A stretch of DNA of 64,000 bases. Origin: Nilaparvata lugens. Lineage: Eukaryota > Arthropoda > Insecta > Hemiptera > Delphacidae. The stretch covers positions 5,468,845 through 5,532,844 of the forward strand of contig NC_052507.1 in the NCBI RefSeq assembly GCF_014356525.2, given 5' to 3'. This document shows, one piece after another, positions 42,686 to 56,192 of this stretch. The first letter of the stretch is position 1. Every line of letters starts with the position of its first letter. The notes below the pieces were generated by a model. It did no database searches. It was not told where the DNA came from and worked only from the letters and a program-made list of their open reading frames with translations. The position numbers and the translations under genes are program-made.

Positions 42686-43820
42686 CAGTGGTCGCCAAAC
42701 GTATGAGCCTGTGAGCTAGAATAGCATTTATGAAGCTTCTAGTGAGCTACCAAGGAATATTAGACTGAGAAAATTATCTTTTATTGCCTATAAAGATAAT
42801 TTCTAGTGTTGAAATCTACTTCTCTTATAGCAAAAAGTATAACAAAAGTTGAAATGTATATTTCAATGAGAGCAGTGGAACTCTCTTTGGTCATCAAGTA
42901 TTTTCTTGATGTTTGGAGTTTACGTTGTAGCCGCCATTCTGATGCAGTTGTCCAAATGTTCATCAGTCAGTCTGTTCTTATATCGATTTTTCAAGAATTT
43001 CATTCTTGAAAAAGATGCTTCACACAAGTAAGTAGAGCTGAACATAGCTTTCAACCTCCATGCAACTTTAATAATATTTGGATATTTTTCTTTGGGGATT
43101 TGAGGCCAAATATTTCCAGTTTTAGAAAGTGATCTGAGAGACAGATCATTTTGAAAATCCACAAATTCCATTTCAACTGAAGCCCGATCTCCATCAAAAT
43201 GTTGTACAACACAAGCTGCAAAATCTTCTGCATGGATCTCTACAAAAGAGAGTTGATGAATTTTACCATTTTTGATATGCTTTTAAAATCTTGAAATCGT
43301 TGATCAAACTGTTGTCTCAAATCTGAAAGAATTGTAACGTATTGCTGCGATGGATTTTTCTCGTCATTCTTTATTCTTTATTCTTTATTCTTTATTGATT
43401 GATATAATAAGTATACATCATATAAATGATAGGGAGAGAAAAAAATAAGGTAACCTTGTGCTATTCCTCTCCCCAATTTAGATAATGATTACACATAGTC
43501 CGAAATAGGTTAAGTCTTGTAGCTCTTCACTTCGCAAAATTTTCAGACCACTAATATGTTCCCAAGTAAATTTTCAAATTTAGATGCTTCAAAACAAAAA
43601 ATAGAACAGATATTTCACATTTTTATCACTTGAATAGAGAAGATTCGTATATTAAAGAAATAATTTGGAAAAGAACCGAATAAACATTGGGTTTCTTCAG
43701 ACTGGGAAAGTGTTTATATTCAAACTGGACGACATTTTTTTGCACGAGCATTTCTGTGAGCTACCAAAAACTACCCCACGAGCTACCGGTAGCTCGCGAT
43801 CGACTGTTTGGCGACTACTG
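42686..43820 (-). mobile_element. hAT transposon (Charlie-like), degenerate, TSD CTCTAGTT, copy B
   Basis: Same locus as 17752-18887 with the same 8-bp duplication (42678-42685 and 43821-43828), so the insertion predates the separation of the two blocks. 1,135 bp. Confidence 0.93.
42920..43365 (-). pseudogene. hAT transposase C-terminal fragment, copy B
   Basis: Identical C-terminal 83 codons to the copy at 17986-18431, with the same frameshift and stop upstream. The shared lesions show it was already a pseudogene before the two blocks separated. Confidence 0.85.
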
Positions 43821-43880
43821 CTCTAGTTTATTACTTGTATTTGAGTGTGATATTCATTCACTATTGTCAATTAAATTCTA

Positions 43881-44252
43881 TAGTGAGGTCCACGTTACAA
43901 TAGCAGTAGAGAAAGATAGGAGAAAAACTTTGCCGATCCTCTGGCTTGTCAATGCCTTCTATAGACGGTAGCTGATACAAGTTTATTGATGTAATATTAA
44001 CGGTTCATTCTCGTTTAAAATGATCAATCATATTTTATTAAACAAGAGATTATTTTTTGTTAATGTTATTTACAATTTTCATAATTAAGATGACATATTT
44101 TGTTAATTAATTATTAATTCTACATTGTTAAAAGACGATCTGGCAACAGAGCAATGCGAGAAAGAGATAGCGCTATCCGCTTTGTTGAATGATGGACAAG
44201 GATAGCAATACCATTGCTAATCAAACACTGCCATTATAACGTGGACCTTACC
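43881..44252 (+). mobile_element. MITE of the TAGTGAGGTCCACG family, short form, copy B
   Basis: Counterpart of 18948-19319 with two or three base changes. Confidence 0.82.
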
Positions 44253-44689
44253 ATATATAACGTTTATTGATAGGAACAATTATGCAATATACCTACTATT
44301 GAATATTTCTTTCAGTCCACAATGTGCCGTTTTAGGCAGTGAATTGGATGAGGAGGAAGGCAAAAAAGATTAGTGAAGAAAAAATATGAAAATTCCATTC
44401 ATCTGGATGAACTGGCTGTTTGGATTCATTGATAAACTTATTATTCAAGCTCATTGATTATTCTCATGAATCAATAACTCTTGGAGAGCATAGATTGAGT
44501 TAATATAACTAATTCATATCAATTTTCAATCGTTACTATTATCAATCAAACTCTTATTAATCAATCATATTATCTAGTTATATCAGGAAAGAAGGTAAAT
44601 GGCAACCCTTCCAGAGTGGATGCACTAATGGATTCATTATCTAAATTACTCGATAATACGTATCAAATCTTCGAAACAATAATCAATAA

Positions 44690-45334
44690 CTAGTGGTTCT
44701 GTGAATAGTAGACCTCGCGCAGTTAAAGACTACAGCCTCCATCACAGTGAATTATGTCCTGTCCTGACGTGTAGGCGAGATATCGGTGTGTAAACAACTA
44801 ATACCTGTTTCAAATGTTGTATCAACAATAATATTATTTATAATTATTGTCATAAGAATGCTAATAATTTGTTGCTAATATCATTAAAAGCTTACCGAGT
44901 TGAAAGCAGAGAAAAATCGGGAGAAAATAATAAGCTTCTTTGAGTTATCAATATTGCTTGCCTCATCGCTTGCAAATTAACAGTCCACACGACAGCTGAT
45001 TTTTTATCAAATTTACATTGGGATATTAATTGCATGCAATTAATAATCCACTCGACAGCTGATTTTAGATTAATAATTCTATAGTATGTTTTTTATGGTA
45101 ATGTTGGCGATTGAAAGAGACTCTTCTTCCTTTTTTACTATCCTTAAAATGCAAAATTTCTAAAAACCTTGTATAAACGTAGACGCGCAATTTAAAGAGG
45201 AACATACCTGTTAAATTTCATGGAGATCTATTGCCGCGTTTCGCCGTAAATGCGGAACATAAAAACATATAAACATAAAGAGAAATGCAAAACCGTCGAC
45301 TTGAATCTTAGACCTCACTTCTCTCGGTCAATTA
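44690..45334 (+). mobile_element. Repeat R, copy 2 (block B)
   Basis: Counterpart of 19757-20400, nearly identical. Confidence 0.75.
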
Positions 45335-46117
45335 TTAATATAATTATGTAGGTTGTAGTCACTTCATTCAAATATTTGAGATCTTTAGGAGTGCCTATCC
45401 TCAGCCAATGACAGTATAGCTTGACCTTCATTGGTCGACAGCTGATAGCCAATCGTATGGCTTCAACCACTGAGGAAAGAACTCTCTTTTTTCCACTGGG
45501 GAAAAAACCTTCTTTTCTGTTTTTTTTTATGTGCTTGAATTGATCAATCACTCACACTAGACAGTATATTCTGCTGCTCAATGTTAAAGCTATTGTTAAA
45601 TGTTGAAAATGTTAACATGTTAAATGCTAAAGTCTGCCAGAGATTTAAAATGGTGTAACAACCGAGACAAGTACCTCAAATTGTTTTGTTATCACTTGTC
45701 AATTATTCTCAAGGAGTATTCTCGAGCCATAAATAATGTGGAGAGCGTTAATATGGACTCCTCTACCATTAAACGAATTGCACACCGGAAAAACTTTACA
45801 AGCGCCAAAATTTGAGTTCTCAATTTTTTATGGAAAACGTTCCTTGTGCTCTTGTCTATCATGTAGTGACATCTATTGATGAATTTTATAACTTTTAATA
45901 GTTGTTATTGGTAGGAGAAGTTTAAATAATACTTTTAAAATATCCAAAAAAGCAACATTGGAACGTTTTTTTTTTTTAGTTCTTGTAGAAGTTGATAAAT
46001 GGTGCTTGTAACGTTTTTCCAGGGAGCCATTCTAGAAGCGGAATAGTACAAGCTAAGCTCAGTTTTCCTCCTTCAAGTCATGATATCCACTATTATAGAT
46101 CATTGTGATAATTTTAT

Positions 46118-46271
46118 TTGAATGAAAAAGACTAAGAAATTGTCAAAAACCACAGATTTATTGATACTTAGAAATTATCAGAGACTGACAATGGTGTAAT
46201 AACTGGAACCGGTCTTTTTAAGTATCAATAAATCTGTGGTTTTTGACAATTTCTTAGTCTTTTTCATTCAA
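46118..46271. mobile_element. Near-perfect palindrome with Penelope-type loop, copy B
   Basis: Same arms as 21157-21310. The loop differs and is closer to the motif consensus ('agagactgacaatggtgtaa'). Confidence 0.7.
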
Positions 46272-47689
46272 TATGAATAATTACCACAATATCAACTTCT
46301 CAACTACACAAAAAATAATTTTATTCATTGATGAATGATTTATTTATTGATAAGTGAATAGTGGTTTAGACAATATCAAACTTTTTCATTCAATATGGAT
46401 ATTCACATCATCTTCACAACACAATATGTTAAATCATCTTTCTTCCGCATGATATAGAATTCAAATCCTCAAGGCTGATTCAGAACTATTCGGAACGTTA
46501 ATACATTTGAATTTACCCTGAAATACCTGCAATTTTCCCGCATATGAAAGCTGTAAGGTTGAAAAACTCCACCACCGTCACGTTATAAAATATTGTCACT
46601 TTCCATTCATACCCAGTTTTTATTAGGAATTGCCTCCGACAACCCAACTCCGCTTTAGTAGAGTTCACCACATTTTTATCAGACTCCAGAATTAATATCG
46701 GAGTTATTTTTCAAACCCCCGGATCAAAAAGGACCAGTTTCAACTTTCCACTGCACCGAGCTTGAAAGAATTCTAACGATATTAGTTTCAACAAATTCTG
46801 TCCAAACTTTTCCATTCCGCTAATAATTTGATGAGAGTTCACTTCTTCCTATTAACATTTTGATGAAAGGGATTTTCATGAACATAAAGTTTTCCGTGAA
46901 GCTTGAAATACTGGGAGGTCACTGAAATATAAAGTAGAATATTGACCATTGAAAAATTTCTGTGGCGTTCAAAGCTGAGGTTAAAACTGTTGGACTGAAA
47001 AAACCCGAGATCTAAAACGGGATGTGACAGAAAGCTGTGGTGGTATTCCATTTAATTTGACAGTATTTCTCATAAATAGCATCAATGCTACGCATTCCAT
47101 AAAAGCTGAAAGTTCAAAAAATTCACTCTACAAAGTGTAGAACATGAGTCGAACACTACCCTTTGATAAAACAAAATATCATTTGTCCGATATCATAAGC
47201 TTTCAGAAATCTAATGAATTCATAACATATCCATTTCACGCGTTTTTATCAGTGAGTTTTCATGAATAGAGTCCATTGGTGGGAGTTTATTTTCATTGAA
47301 AATGGAATAAAACATTTTGAATTCGCAGATTGGATGGTGTGTATCTGATAAAAAGTTTGCTGAGAGTTGTAAAATGAGAAGTGACGTCAATATTGAAACA
47401 GTTTGGAGTGAGTGGACTGCAAACGTTCCCTAATATACAGTGATTTATTTCAGCTGTCAATCAACTGTCAATGCTCTAGCCTACCGATTTCTTTCTATGG
47501 ATATCATGATGACGTATCATTTGGAATAGTCAAATGAACGCCAGTGAAATTTTTGAATGGTCAATATTATACTTTATATTTTTTAGAGACCTCCCGAGTA
47601 TTCCACGGGAAATTCTATGTTCATGAAAATCCCTTTCATCTTTCATCATGATTCAAGATGTATAATTTTTGTATCATTTGAACCATGAT

Positions 47690-47889
47690 GCAAGCAAGGA
47701 ATTATATTTTTCAATAATTTCATAATTAAGATGACATATATTGTTAATCAATTATTAATTCTACATTGTTAAAAGACGATCTGGCAACAGAGCAAAACGA
47801 GAGATAGCACTTCCGCTTTGTTGAATGATAGACAAGAAAAGCAATAACATTGCTAATTAAACACTGCCATTATAACGTGGACCTCACTA
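47690..47889 (+). mobile_element. Truncated MITE of the TAGTGAGG family, block B only
   Basis: The right half of the family ('gacgatctggcaacagagca' to CATTATAACGTGGACCTCAC), as in 18948-19319, without the left terminus. It is part of the ~1-kb segment that replaces block A's 23410-23670. Confidence 0.75.
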
Positions 47890-47991
47890 TGGAATTGTCC
47901 ACTTTTATTTCACATTTTTATATTTTTTCGTTCTCATTTTGTATTTTGTTTGTTTGTGGAATAAATAAATGAATTGTTTGATTATGCTGTC

Positions 47992-48688
47992 AATATCGGG
48001 GCACCGAGCTTTGCTCGTTATTTATTTATTGATAAACAAAACACAATTTTTCAAAATGATTGGGGAAGGACAAACAGGCACAGCCCAAAACTGTTACTTC
48101 CCCGAATTTTGATTTATACATTATATAAATGGTCCAAAAAGTTGGTTATGTTTCACTTGAATTCAGGTCCAATTTTGAGTCAAAATATTTAAAAACAGAA
48201 AAGTTCTAATTTAGATTGTTTACAAACCATATTGAATAACAAAATAACACTCAGTAATCACTTAAAACTGTAAAATAATGATCAACTTTGAATATTATGA
48301 TAAACTCTAATTTAGAGTGAAAAACCATGTCATGTCAACAAATCTATTATTTTGATAAAATTTGTAGATAATATTTCTCGCGAGATAATATGGTCAGCTG
48401 ATTGAATGATTACACAGCTGATCTCCCACATAGGCACACGCATCTCCTGTTATCGACAGACGACGAAATTATACAGACATATCTGTTCTTCCAAGGATGA
48501 ATTGTCCTTTTAATGTCCTTCAGCGAGTTTTCTCAGGGATGAGACATAGTGCAATCGAATTTTTATATCATAAACCTACTATGTTCCAAATTTCGTGAAA
48601 ATCATTAGAGCCGTTTACGAGATCCGTTGAACATAAATAACCAGATATAAAAATACAGAAATTGCTCGCTTAATATAATAGGATTTGT
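47992..48688 (+). mobile_element. Full-length AATATAATAGGAT-end repeat, block B only
   Basis: It begins near 'atcggggcaccgagctttgc' and ends 'gctcgcttaatataatagga'. The 3' third ('tttcgtgaaaatcattagag', 'ccagatataaaaatacagaa') recurs at 33655 and 35185. About 700 bp. A 72-codon frame at its left (47974-48192) is not recognisable. Superfamily unknown. Confidence 0.65.
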
Positions 48689-49317
48689 GTTTAACATACC
48701 GTATCACGTATCATCAAGTGAATTTACACTTACAGTATCAAGTATGATCTAGTGTATATGTAATCAAGTAGATTTACACATTACATTAAGGTAAGGGTTT
48801 GTTATACTAGCTTAGTTTTGGGATAGAGGTCTGAGTGTGGCGAATAGCTAACTATTGGCTAACAGAGTCGGTTGATACCCTAACTATTGACTAATAGAGC
48901 CGGTTGATACCGGAAACATCAAAGCGCCCAAGACATACGCCTGTTGGTTCTTAGCAAATAATTGGCCTGCACTGTACACATTGCTCCATTGACGCAACTT
49001 TGAGGTGATTAGTGCTTGTAGAGCCAACCTGCTGCAATACAGACTCCAATGCAGATAAGTGAGCAGCTATGTTTGGATAATAATGCTAGCTGTGTAGTAT
49101 TATGGCTTACGAACGCATTGGGTAGGTAGTGTTTGGCCAGCTCTGAATAATAATCTATTCAATTCAGTAGAGGAAATTATTTACTGTACCTGCAGTATCA
49201 ATGTAGGTAGGTGAATAGCATTGTATAGATATTCTACAAGGAATTCGAAAGAGCATTGTATGAAAACATGGAATAGTCATAAAAAGTTAAAAAAACGTCA
49301 AAGGAACAAACTATAAT

Positions 49318-50430
49318 ACAGGGTTATTTAAAACAAAATGGTGTCCATGAGTCAAAAGTTCAATAGGTCCGAAAATTCATGGTTACCAAGTTATACAGAG
49401 TGGAAGATTTTGTCTGAATTTCTGTGCCCCTTCTGAAACGAATTCGGGTATTTGTTGGCTGTTACTTAAGATGCACAATTCAGCGTAGGCTAGTTTATGT
49501 CAATGAACTGAGAAATCGAATAAAACAGTTTCCAGACATATAGCTACAGTTAATTTTTGTTCTTTAACATACTAACTGTAAAGTCGCGATTGAACCAGTG
49601 GATGCCAAAGGGGGAAGCCATCTCCAAAAGGTAGGTGACTACTGGATAAAATCATTGTTCTTAATTTTCATAACCACAAAGATTGAATCATCATTAGCAG
49701 CAAGCGAGTGTTTTCCCCATTAATTCATATCAATAATGTTTTTATAATAAAATAAATCTTGTTTTGTTTAAATGTGAATATGTTAGAGACTCATTAAAGT
49801 TCTAGTTATTCTGTTCTCTTTCGTTATCATAGTTCTTTCCCCCCCCCTTACATAATTGGTGAAGGCACATCGTGCTTACAAATTACATACAAGACGCATG
49901 AAAAAAAGAGAGCTTAACAGATGTTGTTTATTTTTCATGCGTTTTATATGTAATTAAGGTTTATTTTTTCAAGGTTGCATCAATATTTGTCTATTATAGA
50001 CTTATTCTACAACTTTCTCTTCAAAATTAAATTTTCTACAAGTTCTGTAAAAAATATGTTGTGTTTATTGGGGATTTAACATAGTAAATCTGCTTCAAAC
50101 TTGAAGGAACTTGTTTTTCGGGACCAAGTTTCGCGTATTTCGTCACATATCTTAAAAACTACTGTAGCTACAGGTCTGGAAACTGTTTTATTCAATTTTT
50201 CAATTTATTTTACATAGAGTAGGCCAAATTTCACATCTTAATTAACAGTAAACACATGCCCTTAGGGTTTCGTCTCAGCAGGGGAACTGAAATTCAGACA
50301 AAATCTTTCATTCTGTATAACTTGGTAATCAAGCATTTTCTGTCCTATGTTGATTAGAGCTTTTTTTCTTCTTTTGATGTGAGGAATCACGCCCTGACTT
50401 ATAGGCACCTTTTTTCAGGTCACTCTGTAT
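49318..50430. mobile_element. Element with long inverted arms, copy B, internally deleted
   Basis: Counterpart of 24247-26023 missing about 655 bp (24482-25138 in block A). The junction at about 49554-49560 lies at a 'cagttaattt' microhomology. The deletion removes the inner part of the left arm, so the fold-back is shortened. Confidence 0.75.
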
Positions 50431-50916
50431 ATCAAAAACTAAGGTCGATAAAAGAAAATTTACTGGTCAATTTTTGTTGAAAATTTCATTATAGAACCTT
50501 TAGGGGCGGCTTCCGAGCTCGGGATTTAGCTAAGTTCTAGATTTTGAATAGCTGGAGTCAGAAAATTGGCCTCCCGAAACGGGGCGTAGTCGTAGTCATT
50601 GTCAAAGTCACGTTAAAATTAAATTTCTAAAACTAGGAAATTGAACACGAAATAAAATAGAGAGAGAATAGTGTAAAGTTTCAGCTATTTTGAATTATTT
50701 CGGAATGTCTAATTTCGTGAAGAAAAAACGTTTTCAAAGTATAGAAGTCAAAAAATAAAGATTTATTTTGCTGCAACTATTTACTGCGACTAAGCCCCGT
50801 TTTGGGAAGCCAATTTTCTGACTCCAGCTGTTTAAAGTCTATAGTGAGGTCCTCGTTATAATGGCAGTGGATAAAGATAGGAGAATACCGATGCCGATTC
50901 TCTGCATCAATTAATT

Positions 50917-51484
50917 TGACTTGGGAAGCTCATATTAATTATATATCAAGCAAATTTTCAAGAGTGATTTATCTGATCAGACAACTGAAAAATCATGTTC
51001 CAGATAATTATTTGAGATCGATATATTTTGCCTTTTTTCAGAGTATTGCAAAATATGGCATTCTACTGTGGGGAAATAGTAGTCATGCAGAAAATATTTT
51101 ATTATTGCAAAAGAAGGTGGTCAGGGTGTTAACTGATTCTCACAGACTAGCACACTGTAAGCCTCTTTTCGTCCAGCTTAGAATAATGACAATAGTGAAT
51201 TTTTACATATATACTGTATCGTTGCATGTAAAAAATACTCATCCAATTCAAAATTAAGGCATCAAACTCATAGCTGTAACACAAGAAATTGTCATAGGAT
51301 TGATATTCCCTATCATAGGTTATCCTAAACAGCCAAACGTTATGATGCATTTGGTATAAAAATTTGCAATAAATTACCTACGGATTTAATATCAGAGACA
51401 GAAAAGAAATTAAGACGAGATTATTGAATTGGCTTGTGATAAATCCTTTTTATAGTGTTGAAGAGTTATTTGAGAGTGAAATAA
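50917..51484 (+). pseudogene. LINE reverse-transcriptase ORF, C-terminal fragment
   Basis: The frame enters at TWEAHINYISSKFSRVIYLI, continues RQLKNHVPDNYLRSIYFAFF and then YGILLWGNSS, LLLQKKVVRVLT and HCKPLFVQL, ending at a TAA at 51255-51257. This is the region downstream of the catalytic palm in CR1/Jockey-type ORF2 proteins (the W..H...Y and YG...WG blocks). A shifted frame then gives HSCNTRNCHRIDIPYHRLS, an in-frame stop, and YDAFGIKICNKLPTDL, the usual C-terminal block. The reverse-transcriptase active site and the endonuclease are absent. Confidence 0.88.
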
Positions 51485-51790
51485 TTGTTGCTTAGAGTTA
51501 AGAGGTTTCTATTTGTATTTATATATCGTTCTAAAGGCTCAAGTTGTGCTGTAAGGAATATGTTTTGTACATTCAAATGAATATTATTAATGTATTTGAA
51601 AAATCCAATTGACTTACAGTTTACTTAGGTACTGTATTATTTTAAGACTCAGTAATGTAATTTTGTATGTACAGTAAGTTGCTGTAAAATTTGATTTTAT
51701 CTTTTGTCTTACTATAATCAATATTTGACTTTGCCTATTGTTCTAAGAATTTAACGGCAATAAAATCATATTTGTTTATTTTATTTATTT
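50917..51790 (+). mobile_element. 5'-truncated CR1/Jockey-type LINE, block B only
   Basis: About 870 bp interrupt the MITE between 'gcatcaattaatt' and 'atatttctacactg', which are contiguous in block A (about 27240). The insert carries the 3' end of a LINE ORF2, a 3' UTR with 'caataaaatcat' and a T-rich TTTA-repeat tail. Truncation at the 5' end and a simple-repeat 3' end are the signature of target-primed reverse transcription. Its absence from block A makes it the clearest recent retrotransposition here. Confidence 0.9.
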
Positions 51791-52989
51791 ATTTATATTT
51801 CTACACTGCCAAAAACATAATTATTGGCATCGTTGTGAACCTAGAAAAGGATAGTACAACCCAACGTTAGTAGACAAAAGGTTGATCACTCACAGGTGTA
51901 TGATTCAAGGTGGGGGGAACGCCAGCGTGACGTCACGTGTAGTAAAAATGTTCTAGAGTAACCACACTGAGCATACAGTTATTCACTGTATCTTCAAATA
52001 TATTTTCGTTTAATCTCCTCAAGATTGACCTAGAACTTTAAAATTCTCCATACTTATAGCGAATGAATCACCGATTCTAATGATGTTAAATATTTCAAGT
52101 TCATTCAACTTTTATGAATAAAATGAAGTTGAAAGTTTTCATGAATCTAAAAACCTGACACGAAAAAGTTAATAAGCTGGAAAAGCTTTAGTAGACAATG
52201 TTATACTATTATAATTTCAGATTAATCCTTAAAAATCTTGATAAACCAATGCATCGCTTTAAAAATATATCCGATGAATTTCATTCATTGTAAATGCACT
52301 GAACACAGCTGGTATCGAGCACATGTTCTACGAGAATCAAAATATCATCCCCGAAATTCACAAGCTGATGTATAGCCAAACTACAAAATATAAACACGAC
52401 CTAGAAGATGAAGAAACCTTAAGGGTTTGAAAGGGAAGGTTAGGAGGTGGGGTTTTTGCTTTTATATGGCAAAATGCTTGTATTATTCAAATGTTTTAAT
52501 AATTATTGTAGAGCAGAAACAGAAAGCTTGCATGTCAGAAAATGTTTGTGTTATATAATTTGACTATACGACACCATATGATTTTCAAGAATGCGATATT
52601 CTGCCTACTCTGTACTACAGCCTACGTCACGGATGCAGTTCCCCCACTCCAATTGCATTTCTACGAAAATACTATAGATGAGTGACCAACCTTCTGTCTA
52701 CTTACTTTGAGTACAACCGGCTTTGTCGAATGATAGACAAGGATAGCAAAACCAAAGTTGATCAAATACTGTCATTATAACGTGGACCTCACTATAGAAC
52801 TGAGCTGAATCCCGAGCTCGGAAGCCGGCCCATAGTCTCACACCATGGCTGTTATACCTTCTCCTTTCTTGAGACACTCCGTATAATAAGGGAACCTTAG
52901 GTGCCCTGAATGAGTTCACAAATCTAAAGATGTGTCGAACCATTGTCACCAATGACAAGACTAAAATTAGTCACTCATGACGAAACTAA

Positions 52990-53690
52990 AGTATAGTGAA
53001 GTCCACGTTATAACGGCAGTAATTGACTAATATAGGTATTGCTATCCTTGTCTATCATCCTGTATCATCTTCCTCATGTGAGGTCCAGGTTATAATTATT
53101 ATCATTCAGCGTATGGCAGATAAAGAACAAATTGAGCTCATGATTCTCAAATGCCTAGAAATACACTGTATATTTCCAATTTCTTTGAGATATTGTGTAG
53201 TTTTCGGTCAGGAGAACATAAATTTGTCTGACCGCCATCATTTGTTAGTCCATTTAGCGTTACCCAATGTGCACCATGGAGAGGAACTAGCGTTACACAT
53301 ATTTAAGTTATAATGACAGTATTTGATTAGCAATGGTTTTGCTATCCTTCTCTATCATCTTTGTACCATCTTCCAATATTGAGGTCCACGTTATAGTGGC
53401 AGTAATGATTAACATTCGTTTTGCCACCGTTATCTATGATCTTGTATCATTTTGTATCATCACTGTTCTGTATCATCTTCGTATCATCTTCATATCTTCG
53501 TATCACTTTGTATCATCTTACAATAGTGAGGTCCACGTTATAGTGGCAGTAATTGATTAACATTGGTGTTGCTATCCTTGTCTATCATCCTTTTATCATC
53601 TTCCTATAGTGAGGTCCACGTTATAATGGCAGTAATTGATTAACTTTGGTATTGCCATCCTTGTCTATCATTTGAAGGCTTCTTGTAGCC
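52990..53690 (+). repeat. Tandem array of MITE terminal units, copy B
   Basis: Counterpart of 28446-29150 with several small deletions in the TATCATCTTCG stretch. Confidence 0.8.
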
Positions 53691-53820
53691 TAATCCAAGT
53701 AGCTTCTCTTCGAATTAAACACAATCCTAATGCATCTTAGATCCACAACTTACTATTCCCTTGAGTCCACCAACTCAAATCGTGGCTCAGTGTGTTTTGC
53801 TCAAGTCATTACTAAAGAGT

Positions 53821-54820
53821 TTATTGACCGAGCGAAGTGAAGTCCAAGATTCAAGTCGACGGCTTTGCATTTCTCTTTATGTTTAGGCTATATGTTGATA
53901 TTTTTGTTTTTATGTTCCGAATTTACAGCGAAACGCAGCAATAGATTTTCATGAAATTTGACAGGTATGTTTCTTTTGAATTTCGCGTACGGTTACATAC
54001 GGTTTTTTGAAATTTTGAATTTAAGGATAATACAGAAGGGAAAGGAGTCTCCTTTGAACGCCAATATTACCGTAAAAATCAGACTTTAGAATTATTCATC
54101 ATAAATCAGCTGTCTAGAGGACTATAATACACCCGTTCTAAAACATCGAACATCTTGAAAATGTATCTTACCATCAACGTTACCCGTCGGTCCCGGCTGC
54201 CTAAAAAGCAGTCGTTAGGTCATGTCAGAGGCCCTGAAATGATCAGTTGGACCTGAAAACTCTGACACCAGACCTGAGCCAGCCAGGTCACTCGATATTA
54301 TTATTATTAACGTTAGTAGACAGTTGACTATAATACTACCCGTTCAAAAACATCGAACATCTTGAAAATGTATTTTACCATCAACGTTAGTAGACAGTTG
54401 ACTATAATACTACCCGTTCAAAAACATCGAACATCTTGAAAATGTATCTTTCTATCAACGTTAGTAGACAGTTGTCTATAATACTACCCGTTCAAAAACA
54501 TCGAACATCTTGAAAATGTATCTTTCTATCAACGTTAGTAGACAGTTGTCTATAATACTACCCGTTCAAAAACATCGAACATCTTGAAAATGTATCTTTC
54601 CATCAACGTTGTAGACAGTGGCAGCCAGACCTGATAACAGCGCTTACACTCACATTCCGGGACGACTCGTCACGGTACGATAGGACAGAAAGCTCTATGT
54701 TTATTTAGGATTTTTCTAGACATTTTAAATTGATAAATTATTTATTAATTTTTGAGAAAACATAACAACAGGTCAATGTAGCTTACTGAGCGCGAGGTCT
54801 ACTGTTCACAGAACTACTAG
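53821..54820 (-). mobile_element. Repeat R, copy 3 (block B)
   Basis: Counterpart of 29284-30280, including the minisatellite and the RTE-like fragment. Confidence 0.72.
54118..54615 (+). repeat. Minisatellite, 74-bp period, copy B
   Basis: Counterpart of 29580-30075 with the same number of units. Confidence 0.9.
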
Positions 54821-56192
54821 TAATTATATTTATTCAAAATAAATTCATTAGGCCCCATCAATTGATTAAGAAATGGTATCGATGATGATGATTATGATGT
54901 ATTTCCTGTATTGTTGTACATGTTGAAAACAATTAGATACCATCAACACCACTCATTTATTATTATATTAATTATTTGATAATTATTATTTAAATAATAA
55001 TCAAATAATTAACATTTAAATAATAATTAATTAACTCATTTATTATTATAATTCGGGATACTAGTTTCGCATTAATCTCAATATTTAGTTCATTCATACT
55101 GAAAAATTAAACACTAGCTGCGATGTTGCCTTAGGAACGAGTGTTGTGTATCAAGTTGAAATGATACTGTATCATATTGGTTTGATACTGTCTCATATGT
55201 GGTAATACTGTATCATGTTGTGATTATTCTTGTTCTATAGTGAGGTCCACATTATAATGACAGTAATTGATTAACATTGGTGTTGCTCTATCCTTGTCCA
55301 TCATTTGACAAAGCAACAGCGCTATCGTTTTCTAGCTCTGCAATGTTGCCAGATCGTTCTCAACAGTCTAGAATATAATTAGTGACAAAATATTCATTCT
55401 CATTCATGGAAATTCATTAATAAATCATTTAAAAATTACTTTCTTGACGAATAACATATAATGTGTCAATATCGAAGGACCAAGCTTTGCTCTAGAGTGT
55501 AAAAGCATAGAAAATTTCTAACGGAAGATTGAATTTAAAGTTTATATTTATTTATTTATTTTCTCAGTCGTACAATTATTTTTACAGTTATATGAGGAGG
55601 GCTTATGCCCAAAACTGTCGCTTTTCGAATTTATACTACAGTCCAAATCAAAATCTAGGTTAAGCTACTATCACTCACTCAAAAACGATTCATTCACACT
55701 TCAAAAAACATAAACATCATCAATTTCAAATAGAATTACATTTAACTTAGTCTTGTGATTTTTTTTGTAAACAACAAGGTCACCAACACAAATCTCGTGA
55801 TTTTATTTGAAAAACACATCACCAACACAAATCTCGTGTTTTTATTTAGAAGCAACAAGGTCATTCAATATGAATAATTACCACAATATCAACTTCTCAA
55901 CTACACAAAAGTGAATTACTATGTTTGCTACAAAATTTGTTAATATACTATATGTACTATTCTACACTAACAGCATCTAGTTACTATTTTGGACTTTGTG
56001 AATAAAGACTTTCTGTTTTCTAAAAAAAGATAAATAAACGAAAATTAGTTTTTCTTAGTGAATTTTTCTTCTCGTGAGATTAACATTTGTTAATATACTA
56101 TATGTACTATTCTACACTAACAGCATCTAGTTACTATTTTGGACTTTCTGAATAATGACTTTCTGTTTTCTAAAAAAAAGAGAAATAAACGA

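Larger units (their letters stand above)
50842..52794 (+). mobile_element. MITE of the TAGTGAGGTCCACG family, nested, copy B, with LINE insertion
   Basis: Same locus as 27169-28246, enlarged by the LINE fragment at 50917-51790. Flanked by TA on both sides. Confidence 0.85.
50513..52831. mobile_element. TIR element GGGCCGGCTTCCGAG, copy B
   Basis: Counterpart of 26098-28283. It lacks the 735-bp insertion (junction near 50617) and carries a LINE fragment inside the nested MITE (50917-51790). Confidence 0.75.
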
